DNA from: DATLNF01 sp035536235
GTDB lineage: Bacteria; Actinomycetota; Actinomycetes; BP-191
DNA length: 32,347 bases
Assembly (NCBI GenBank): GCA_035536235.1
Contig: DATLOQ010000132.1
Coordinates: 1 to 32,347 of the forward strand
Reading direction: 5' to 3'
This document shows positions 9,346 to 16,848 of the stretch, one piece after another. A program made the translations under genes and the position numbers. The notes under the pieces were generated by a model. That model made no database searches, was not told the DNA's origin, and saw nothing but the letters and a program-made list of their open reading frames with translations. The first letter of the stretch is position 1, and the number at the start of each line of letters is the position of its first letter.

Positions 9346-9921
9346 TCAGGCGACCGGAGCCCGGCGAGCGGCCCACCACCGCGCGACGTTGTTGCGGTGC
9401 CGGAACACGACCAGCAGCGCGATGGGCAGCGCCCACCCCAGCTCGACCCAGCTCGGGTCGGCTACCAACACGACCACCGGCAGAGCGAGTGCCGCGAGGA
9501 TCGACGCTAAGGCCACCCATCGCGTCGTGAGGACGACGAGCACCCACACGCCGACGACGACCGGCGCCCAGAGCGGGTGCGAGCCGAGGATCGCCCCGCC
9601 GGCCGTGGCGGCCCCCTTGCCGCCGCGCCCGCGCAGCCACGGCGAGGTGACATGGCCGAGGACGGCCGCCGCGCCTGCCACCAGACCGGCCTCATGCGCG
9701 AGCATGCCGAACCCCGCGGCTGGAAGAGCACCCTTCGCGACGTCAAGCAGTGCGACGAGCACCCCTGCCTTGCGGCCCAGAAGCCGTGCCGCGTTGGTAG
9801 CCCCGGGGTTGCCCGACCCGCCGCCACGCAAGTCCACTCCCCGAGCCCTGGCGAGGATCGAGGCCGGGGAGGCCGAGCCGACCAGGTAGCCGATGACCGC
9901 AGCGACTACAACGGCGGTCAC
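9346..9921 (-). CDS. plsY: Glycerol-3-phosphate acyltransferase, PlsY-like
   Basis: A 191-residue integral membrane protein with the PlsY signatures: GSGNPGATNAARLLG (residues about 35-49), GHVTSPWLRGRGGKGAAT (about 88-105) and the C-terminal FRHRNNVARW. PlsY uses acyl phosphate to acylate glycerol-3-phosphate, the first step of phosphatidic acid synthesis. The GTG start overlaps the degV stop in a GTGA, so the two are co-translated. DegV proteins bind fatty acids, so the pairing makes biochemical sense. Many actinobacteria have several PlsY-like paralogues, so it may not be the only enzyme for this step. Confidence 0.9.
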   Translation of the reverse strand: MTAVVVAAVIGYLVGSASPASILARARGVDLRGGGSGNPGATNAARLLGRKAGVLVALLDVAKGALPAAGFGMLAHEAGLVAGAAAVLGHVTSPWLRGRGGKGAATAGGAILGSHPLWAPVVVGVWVLVVLTTRWVALASILAALALPVVVLVADPSWVELGWALPIALLVVFRHRNNVARWWAARRAPVA

Positions 9922-10763
9922 CTGCGGAGCACGACCACGCCGAGCAGACCGGGGCCCACGTGGGCGCCGACGACAGCCCCGACCTCACTCTCGAGCATCG
10001 ACTTCAGCCCAGGAACGGAGCTGCGGAGCCGGTCGGCGAGCAGCCGCGCCCGTTCGGGCGCAGCAAGGTGGTGCACGGCGATGTCCACCGGAGCGCCCCG
10101 TGCCTCCGCCCTGACCAGGTCCTCGAGCCGGGCGATCGCCTTCGCGGATGTCCGCACCTTCTCCAGCAGGTCGATCCGGCCGTCCTTGATGTGCAGCAGC
10201 GGCTTGACCGCCAGTGCGGTGCCGACGAGCGCGGCCGCCACCCCGATGCGGCCGCCGCGGCGAAGGTGATCGAGGGTGTCGACGTAGAAGAAGGTGCGGG
10301 TGCGGCTCACGGCGGAGTCGACCGCAGCGACGACCTCCTCGACGCTGCCCCCCGCGGCCGCGACCTCGGCCCCGGCCAGCACCGGGAAGCCCAGGCCCAT
10401 CGCCGTCGACATGCTGTCGACGACTCGGACCTCCGAGGCATAGGTCCGGGCCGCGACCTGCGCTGCCGACGTCGTGCCGGACAGGCCGCTGGACAGGTGG
10501 ACCGAGACGATGCACTCGGCGGCGACCCGGTCCCAGGCCTGGTGGAACGCAGCCGGTGCGGGCTGACTCGTCACCGCAACCCGCCCGGGCGCGGTGATCC
10601 AGCGGGCGAACTCGTCCGGTGAGAGATCGACGCCCTCAAGCAGGTGGCGGTCGCCGAGGCTGACCTGAAGCGGCACGACCTCGACGCCGTTCGACGCCGC
10701 GACGCCCGACGGCAGACACGCGGTGGAGTCCGTGACCACAGCGACGCGTCCCCCGGCTCCCAT
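9918..10763 (-). CDS. DegV-family fatty-acid-binding protein
   Basis: A 281-residue protein of typical DegV length. The family motifs are present in order: VAVVTDSTACLP (about 7-18), VTSQPAPAAF (about 64-73), LSSGLSGTTSAAQ (about 90-102), VVDSMSTAMGLGF (about 114-126) and YVDTLDHLRRGGRIG (about 160-174). DegV proteins bind a fatty acid between two domains and, as FakB in Firmicutes, present it to a kinase. No fakA-like kinase lies in this window. The start is ATG at 10763, and a TACCCT about 8 bases upstream could be a -10 element of a near-leaderless promoter. It heads the minus-strand run that continues into plsY and the competence genes. Confidence 0.93.
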   Translation of the reverse strand: MGAGGRVAVVTDSTACLPSGVAASNGVEVVPLQVSLGDRHLLEGVDLSPDEFARWITAPGRVAVTSQPAPAAFHQAWDRVAAECIVSVHLSSGLSGTTSAAQVAARTYASEVRVVDSMSTAMGLGFPVLAGAEVAAAGGSVEEVVAAVDSAVSRTRTFFYVDTLDHLRRGGRIGVAAALVGTALAVKPLLHIKDGRIDLLEKVRTSAKAIARLEDLVRAEARGAPVDIAVHHLAAPERARLLADRLRSSVPGLKSMLESEVGAVVGAHVGPGLLGVVVLRR

Positions 10764-10855
10764 GATCGCCCAGGGTAGGCGATGCGCGCCTCGGGAGGAA
10801 TCGGTGCAAAAAGGTAGAAGATGCCGCCAAACATCCCGAGCGACCCGAGGTGCCT

Positions 10856-13606
10856 GTGAACCGTCGGCTGCTGTCCCGTCGATCGCTCGCCTCCGCGAGC
10901 ATCCTCATCCTGCCGGTCGCCCTGGCGACGGTGCCGCTGCCGAAGGTCGGCCCCGACCGGGTGGCGCGGGCCACCCCTGTCGCCGACAACGACGCGCTCT
11001 ACACGGTGTGCGGCCGGGTCTTCCCCGACCCGCAGGCCTTCGCTCCGTCGCCCACCGCGCTGCCCGGCGAGTCGCCGTACGCCAAGGGCAACGCTGCCTG
11101 CCGGGCGACGCAGTTCATCCAGTACCGCGAAGCCATCAGCGGGCTCAACTACCTGGAGAGCCGCTACCCGGACTTCGTCGAGATCTACGACCTCTCGACC
11201 GACTTCCCGGGGATCCTCGACACCGCTGAGGGCGAAGGCATGACGGCGGGTATCCCGCTGAGCACCCTGGAGCGGTCCAAGTCGCCGCTGACGCTGGTCC
11301 GGATCACCGACGAGAAGTCGCCCGTGCCGGAGAAGACCAAGGAGCACTTCGTCTTCCCGCTGTCGATCCACGGCATCGAGCGGGCGGGCATCGAAGGCGG
11401 ACTGCGGGCCGCCGAGGACCTCGCGACGTGGGGAGCCACGTCGCCCGAGCAGCCGGTCATGGAGACCGACGAGACCAGCCTCCCCACCGGCGAGGTGCTG
11501 CGGAAGTCGAGCGTCTACTTCGTCCTGGCCAACCCGGACGGGTGGCGCCGCGGGGACTTCACCACCGCGAGCCCGTCGTTCCAGCGCTACAACGGCAACG
11601 GCGTCGACATGAACCGCGACTGGCCGGCCATCGGGTGGACCCGCAAGGCGTACACGCCGTGGTCGGAGCCGGAAACCCGATCCTTCGGCAAGGTGCTGCA
11701 GGCGATCGGCCCCAAGGTCAACGGCAAGCCGAAGTGGACTGGCGGCATCGACTTGCACGGCCAGCTCATCGACCGCGCGTTCTCCTTCACGCTGCTCGGC
11801 GGCAGCCAGCGCCCCTACGGCAAGGACCGGCGGACGCTGCAGTTCACCAAGGGAGCCTGGGCGGATGCCGAGACCCGCCTCGCCTGGAACCCGCTGATCA
11901 AGCCGAACGACGAGCCGCCCTCGTGCGCCTTCGCGCCCTCGAACCCCAACTGCGACAAGACCGGACGCATCTACGGGGTCCAGTGGGGCACCATCTGGGA
12001 CACCATCGACTACACGGTGACCGGCGCCTTCGGCGACTGGATAGACTCGCCGATGGGCCTCGACGCGGATGGCATCGACAACGAGATGTCGCTGTCGCAC
12101 CTGGCCAACTGCGGCACCGGGACCTGCTACATCCCGACCGCGGAGCAGCTGCACGTCGACGGCAACAAGTCGCTGATCTACGCGATGCTCAACTTCTCGC
12201 TGCAGCCCGAGGACCAGACCTTCCGGTACAAGGGCCGTGCTGCCTACCTGACCAACCCGAAGCGGGTCACTCAGGCTGCGCGTCCGTCGCCGGTGGCGCC
12301 AGCCGGCCTGCAGGCGCAAGAGGACCTCAAGGCGACCCTCGTGCACGACGGCAACGGCCCGACAACCTACGAGTTCGCTGTGAAGGGCCCTGCGGACCGT
12401 GTCTACAACGGCGGCATCGCTGCGCAGACGACGTACGCCAACGTCCAGGGTGTCGGTGGCGGCGCCACCCTCGTCGTGGCCATCGACCGGATGGACAACG
12501 GCGAGTGGGTCGAGCAGGTGCGCGACTTCAACCAGTCGCCGCTCTACCTGCAGTCGGGCATGCGGGCCGACCTCAACTTCCCGGTGCCCGGGGACTACCG
12601 GGTGCGCATCACCGGACCGGTGCCGATGCCGATCAGCCTCAACGTCGACTTCACCCGCGCCCCTGCCTGGCCGGACCCGGGCCAGAAGGCCGTGGACGCA
12701 TCGAACATCGACTTCTTCACCGAGCTTCAGCCATTCGTCGCGAGCCCCGACCAGCTCACCCCGGTGTCTCCTGACCAGGTCCGCTCCGGCGCCGTCGACC
12801 TGGCCAAGTTCGACACGCTGGTGGCCGCGGACAAGACAGCCATCCAGACCGACAAGGCCATCGCCGCGAAGGCCAAGGCCTTCGTCCAGCAAGGCGGCAA
12901 CCTCGTCCTCACCGATGGCGCCATCAACGCCCTCGAGACGATGGGCGTGGTGCCGGGCGGCTCGGTGACCGAAGGAGCGGTCTACGCCGGCCACGTGGAG
13001 TTCCAGCGGGAAGTCGAAGGAGTTCTTGAGGTCACCTACGATGACCCGCTGGCTGCCAACGTCAACCAGCCGGGTGCCGCCGAAGGCGCGAACAATCGGC
13101 ACCAGGTGACCGAGCCGGTCCCGTTGGGCTTCTCCCTCCCCGGAGAAGCCGAGGACGGCGTGACCATCCCGCAGTGGAGCATCGCACCGGATGCCTTCGA
13201 AGGCGCTGGTGGCCGCGTGGTCGGGCGGCTCGGCGGCGCGGAGATCACCTTCGGCGAGATCCCGCTCGGCCAGGGGCAGATCCGCGTGCTCGGATCTCTG
13301 CTGCCGATGCCGACGCTGGCCAACGACCACCGCTTCGGGCTTGCCGACTACGCGCTGACCTACACCGGCTACGAGCTGGCGCGGAACATGTTCGACCACG
13401 TCAACCCGAGAGGTACGACGAAGGCGCCGCTACCGGCGCCGGCCCCCGCCCCTCCGTCGGCGCCCAAGCCGAAGCCCCGACCGGCGCCCGCCCCAGCGCC
13501 TGCTCCGCTGCCCGCGACCGGCGGCAGCGCGCCGTGGCTCGCCCTCGCCGTCGTCGCAGTCGGTCTCGCCGCCGCCGCCCGCGTTCGCCGTACCAGGTCC
13601 GTCTGA
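10856..13606 (+). CDS. Exported M14 zinc carboxypeptidase with LPATG sortase anchor
   Basis: About 916 residues. The N-terminus (NRRLLSRRSLASASILILPV) is a signal peptide with twin arginines, so Sec or Tat export is possible. The M14 domain carries zinc ligands in SIHGIERAG (His172, Glu175) and IDLHGQ (His301), the substrate Asn/Arg in NGNGVDMNRDW, and a probable catalytic Glu in GIDNEMSLSHL. Middle and C-terminal regions look like beta-sandwich domains, one with a glutamine-amidotransferase-like segment (AKAFVQQGGNLVLTDGAINA). A Pro/Ala/Lys wall-spanning linker leads to LPATGG, a hydrophobic helix and a basic tail, a classic sortase signal. The GTG at 10856 was chosen because CGAGG lies 5 bases upstream; the GTG at 10850 is possible. 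It is monocistronic, divergent from degV. The probable role is cleavage of peptides at the cell surface. Confidence 0.9.
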   Translation: MNRRLLSRRSLASASILILPVALATVPLPKVGPDRVARATPVADNDALYTVCGRVFPDPQAFAPSPTALPGESPYAKGNAACRATQFIQYREAISGLNYLESRYPDFVEIYDLSTDFPGILDTAEGEGMTAGIPLSTLERSKSPLTLVRITDEKSPVPEKTKEHFVFPLSIHGIERAGIEGGLRAAEDLATWGATSPEQPVMETDETSLPTGEVLRKSSVYFVLANPDGWRRGDFTTASPSFQRYNGNGVDMNRDWPAIGWTRKAYTPWSEPETRSFGKVLQAIGPKVNGKPKWTGGIDLHGQLIDRAFSFTLLGGSQRPYGKDRRTLQFTKGAWADAETRLAWNPLIKPNDEPPSCAFAPSNPNCDKTGRIYGVQWGTIWDTIDYTVTGAFGDWIDSPMGLDADGIDNEMSLSHLANCGTGTCYIPTAEQLHVDGNKSLIYAMLNFSLQPEDQTFRYKGRAAYLTNPKRVTQAARPSPVAPAGLQAQEDLKATLVHDGNGPTTYEFAVKGPADRVYNGGIAAQTTYANVQGVGGGATLVVAIDRMDNGEWVEQVRDFNQSPLYLQSGMRADLNFPVPGDYRVRITGPVPMPISLNVDFTRAPAWPDPGQKAVDASNIDFFTELQPFVASPDQLTPVSPDQVRSGAVDLAKFDTLVAADKTAIQTDKAIAAKAKAFVQQGGNLVLTDGAINALETMGVVPGGSVTEGAVYAGHVEFQREVEGVLEVTYDDPLAANVNQPGAAEGANNRHQVTEPVPLGFSLPGEAEDGVTIPQWSIAPDAFEGAGGRVVGRLGGAEITFGEIPLGQGQIRVLGSLLPMPTLANDHRFGLADYALTYTGYELARNMFDHVNPRGTTKAPLPAPAPAPPSAPKPKPRPAPAPAPAPLPATGGSAPWLALAVVAVGLAAAARVRRTRSV

Positions 13607-13652
13607 CCCGCCACAGTCGCCCGCCCCGTCCCGCGGAGTCGGCCGAAATAGG

Positions 13653-14018
13653 TCAGTAGCTGCGCTGCGCGCCTTCCGCGGCGCTCGACATCGCATCCTC
13701 GCGGGTGGAGCAGACCGCTACGGCCTGGCTGATGTGCGTGATCTCCAGCAGCCCACGTATCGGTGATGTCGCGCCCAGTGCGATCGCCATCCCCTGCCGA
13801 CCAGCCTCGAGGCGCCGGGCGAAGTCGAAGAGCATGTGCACGCCGGAGCTGTCGATATAGCGGACCCCAGAGAGGTCGACGACGAGGCCAGCGGTGTCCA
13901 CGGTCACTGCGTCGAGCACCTTCGCGGAGACGGCAGGGGTGCTCGCCAGGTCGAGTTCACCACTCAGCACGGCGATGACCACCGGGCCGCCAGACTCGAT
14001 CTCGATGTCGCGGCTCAC
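13653..14018 (-). CDS. STAS-domain anti-sigma factor antagonist
   Basis: A 121-residue single STAS domain. The core VVIAVLSGELDLASTP and the phosphorylation loop VRYIDSSGVHMLFDFARR (Ser of DSSG) are intact, as in SpoIIAA/RsbV proteins. Such proteins, when dephosphorylated, bind an anti-sigma kinase and release a sigma factor. The GTG start overlaps the stop codon of the upstream SpoIIE-type gene (GTGA), so phosphatase, kinase-like domain and antagonist are made together. The open frame extends further upstream, but only inside the neighbouring gene. No sigma factor gene is in the window. It converges with the carboxypeptidase gene across 46 bases with no strong terminator. Confidence 0.93.
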   Translation of the reverse strand: MSRDIEIESGGPVVIAVLSGELDLASTPAVSAKVLDAVTVDTAGLVVDLSGVRYIDSSGVHMLFDFARRLEAGRQGMAIALGATSPIRGLLEITHISQAVAVCSTREDAMSSAAEGAQRSY

Positions 14019-16801
14019 GACGCGGCGTCGGCGGCGAGTCGTCGATACATGCGCACCTCGGTCTCGGATTCCCCACGAACGATCTCGACGCGGTCGGTGT
14101 ACTCCCCGACCATCCCCAGTCCCCGCCCGCCGACCTCGCCCAGCCGCTCGCGCCACCCCCCGAGGTTGCGGACGGAGATCATCACGCCGTCCCGCACATC
14201 CGCATGGACGTCGAACTCAGCCGGCGAGCCCTTGCCGTGGCGGATGGCGTTGGTGAACAGCTCGCCAGCTGCAACCAGAAGCTCGAAGCTCTCACCGTCC
14301 GACGCACCGCGGTCCGCGAGCCAGCGACGCATCGTCGTCCGTAGCGGCCCGAGCATGTTGGGGTTGGCGGGGATCCGCAGGTCCAGCTCCGGAGTGAGCA
14401 GCTGAAGCCGGACTGCGAGCACTGCCGTGTCGTCGTGCGTTTCGCGCCCGGACAGCGCCTGCGCGAGAACGGCGGCGCACAGTTCATCCAGGTCCGTCGC
14501 CCCGGCCGCCACCGCAGATCGCAGCCGCTCGAGGCCGACGTCGATCGACTTCGTGCGGTCCTCGACCAGACCGTCGGTGTACATGACGAGCACACTGCCC
14601 GGCGAGATCGTGACTGTCGACTCGACATAGTGCGCGCCGGGCAGCGCGCCGATCGGCATGCCACGCGTGTCGTCGAGGTAGGTCGCCGTCCCGTCGGGTG
14701 ACGCCAGGAGTGGCGGAGGATGGCCCGCATTGGCGATCGTCAACAAGCCCGACTCCGGGTCGAGGACGGCGTACACAGTGGTGGCCATCTGGTCTGGCCC
14801 GGTGTTCAGCAGGAGCTCGTTCAGCCGCTCCATCACCTCGGCCGGCGACCGGCCGTCGGTCCCGTAAGCACGCAGCGCACTGCGCAAGTGGCCCATGAGA
14901 GCCGCCGCCTTCTCGCCCTTCCCGACGACGTCCCCGATGGCGAGCCCGATACGACCGCCCGGCAGCTGGATGACGTCGTACCAGTCACCCCCGACCTCGA
15001 CCCCCGGACCTCCGGCCACGTATCGCGCGGCTGCCTCGATGCCGGGGATGTGCGGGAGTCGATCGGGCAGCAGGCTGTGCTGGAGCGTCTCGGCGAGCGA
15101 GCGTTGACGCGCGAAAGACTGCGCGTTGCCGACGGCGACGGCGACGCGACGTCCGAGCTCCTCCGCAAACGGCGCATCGGCGTCGGTGAGCCTCCGCCGT
15201 GAACGTGCCCCAGCGGCCAGCCACAACGTGCCGAGCGTCCCCTCGCGTCCGATCACCGGCACCGCGATGGCCGATGTCGGCGGGTCGAGCTCGACCGTGG
15301 CGTGGAAGTTGGCCTCCGGGATCGCCGTGCGGACGAACGCCAGCGGATCCGACCGCGCGGACTGTGCCCCATCGGCCGCGATCCGGGTCGACCACTCGCG
15401 TCGCTCCGGCGTGGCCGCCGCGGCGATGCGGTCGATCGACCCGTCCCCCGCGTCGAGGTCGAGCACGCAGTAGTCCGCGATCGCTGGGACGACCACTCGA
15501 GTGAGGTCGCGAAGAACGCTCTCGACCTCAAGCGACGAGTTGAGGATCTTGCTCGCCTCGGCCAGCACCGCCAGCCGGGCCCCGGCCGACTCGGCTGACG
15601 TTCGGGCGTGGCGCTCCGCCTCGTAGAGACGGGCGTTGTCGAACGCGATGGACGCCTGCGCGGCGACGCCCACGACAATGCGCTCGTGCGCCGCCGTGAA
15701 CTGGGCGGCTCGATGATGTCCGAAGAAGAGCCCACCGAGCACGTCACCGTTGCGAGCGAAAACGGGGACGGCGAGGTAGCTGCACACCGGCAGGTGCCCC
15801 GCCGGCATCCCGAAGTGCGGCGCCATCTGACCGAACCGGGGGTCCTTGGTCACGTCGTCGAGCCGCAGCGGCGCCTCCCCCTCGAAGGTCGGGCCGAACA
15901 CCGGGGTGTTCCGCGGCAAGCCGAACTGCTCAAAGGCATCCATGGGCGCCCCGGACAACGCGTAGAGCGCGTACGAGTCCCCCGCCTCGCTGACCGCGTT
16001 GTAGAAGAACGCACCGAACTCTGCCGCGACGGCGTCGGTCGCCGCGTCGGTTACCGTCTGCACGACCCGCTGCGTCTCCAGATCCTCCGCCAGCGCTTGT
16101 CCGATCCGGTGGAGCGTGTCCGTGATCTGGCTCTCCTCGCGCAGGCGCGTCTCGGCCAGGTCGCGGTCGGCGAGCGTGTTCTCGTTGAAACGCCACGTCA
16201 CGAGACAGCCGACGCTCATCGCGCCGATGAACCCCGCGTGGATCGCGGCCCACTTCCAGGGATGGTCCTGACCGTCGGGGTGGTTGTAGACCGAGTCGGC
16301 ATCGAGCACCCCGACGATGCCGTGATGGAGCAGGACGTAGGCGATGGCAGTGAGGAACGGGACCCAGTCCTGGTAGAGCGCGACGACGCCGACCATGACG
16401 AAGAAGTGGAAGTGCATCTCGATGAGCCCGTCGAAGAGATGCACCAGGATCCCCGAAGCGGACAGCAGCCCGAGACTTGCGGCGGCGGTGCGCGCGCGGC
16501 GGTTCAAGCTCGGCGCGAGCGCCGCGATGGTCATGACCGGCAGGATGAGGCTCTCCAGCGCCGCGTGGGACGCCGACAGGCCACGCGACACGGCGATGAC
16601 AGGTACAGCGACGGCATGAGCGCACAACAGCGCGACGATGGCGCGGTGTCGTGACTGCCACGCGTCGTACGGCAGCCGCTGACCCTGCGGCAGCGCGCGA
16701 CGCAGCCAGGACTGCGACTGCTGAGCGACCGACAAGGGCCCCCTTACCCGACAAGACGAGCGCAATCGTGGAGTGGTGCCCAGACCTGTAGCGCGAACCA
16801 T
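14015..16801 (-). CDS. Membrane sensor, GAF-GAF, SpoIIE/PP2C phosphatase and anti-sigma kinase fusion
   Basis: A 928-residue signalling protein. About six membrane helices lie between residues 52 and 204, including the motif EMHFHFFVMVGVVALYQDW, which resembles membrane sensor regions of some chemoreceptors. A helical linker follows, then two GAF domains (about 225-395 and 415-565). A SpoIIE/PP2C phosphatase domain (about 570-800) carries VGGDWYDV, IGDVVGKG, YTDGLVED and HDDTAVL, all acidic metal ligands present. The C-terminal HATPase_c domain (about 805-925) has the N-box GELFTNAIRHG and the G-box GGRGLGMVG, as in SpoIIAB/RsbW kinases. It can both dephosphorylate an antagonist and bind or phosphorylate it, and the downstream STAS gene overlaps it. 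The ATG at 16801 has no clear ribosome binding site. Confidence 0.93.
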   Translation of the reverse strand: MVRATGLGTTPRLRSSCRVRGPLSVAQQSQSWLRRALPQGQRLPYDAWQSRHRAIVALLCAHAVAVPVIAVSRGLSASHAALESLILPVMTIAALAPSLNRRARTAAASLGLLSASGILVHLFDGLIEMHFHFFVMVGVVALYQDWVPFLTAIAYVLLHHGIVGVLDADSVYNHPDGQDHPWKWAAIHAGFIGAMSVGCLVTWRFNENTLADRDLAETRLREESQITDTLHRIGQALAEDLETQRVVQTVTDAATDAVAAEFGAFFYNAVSEAGDSYALYALSGAPMDAFEQFGLPRNTPVFGPTFEGEAPLRLDDVTKDPRFGQMAPHFGMPAGHLPVCSYLAVPVFARNGDVLGGLFFGHHRAAQFTAAHERIVVGVAAQASIAFDNARLYEAERHARTSAESAGARLAVLAEASKILNSSLEVESVLRDLTRVVVPAIADYCVLDLDAGDGSIDRIAAAATPERREWSTRIAADGAQSARSDPLAFVRTAIPEANFHATVELDPPTSAIAVPVIGREGTLGTLWLAAGARSRRRLTDADAPFAEELGRRVAVAVGNAQSFARQRSLAETLQHSLLPDRLPHIPGIEAAARYVAGGPGVEVGGDWYDVIQLPGGRIGLAIGDVVGKGEKAAALMGHLRSALRAYGTDGRSPAEVMERLNELLLNTGPDQMATTVYAVLDPESGLLTIANAGHPPPLLASPDGTATYLDDTRGMPIGALPGAHYVESTVTISPGSVLVMYTDGLVEDRTKSIDVGLERLRSAVAAGATDLDELCAAVLAQALSGRETHDDTAVLAVRLQLLTPELDLRIPANPNMLGPLRTTMRRWLADRGASDGESFELLVAAGELFTNAIRHGKGSPAEFDVHADVRDGVMISVRNLGGWRERLGEVGGRGLGMVGEYTDRVEIVRGESETEVRMYRRLAADAAS

Positions 16802-16848
16802 TGGACTCTAGCGCCCCGGCTCGATCGAGCGGAGAAGGGCACCGACGG

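Noticed and set aside
6252..9889. Two long plus-strand open frames opposite comEC, comEA and plsY
   Set aside because: Low-complexity Ala/Arg/Pro/Ser/Thr translations with no recognisable domain; the minus-strand genes have clear motifs and coupled starts.
10571..13399. 942-codon minus-strand open frame opposite the M14 carboxypeptidase
   Set aside because: Antisense shadow rich in Val/Arg/Asp/Gly; the plus strand has an intact signal peptide, zinc site and LPATG signal, and the antisense frame also overlaps degV.
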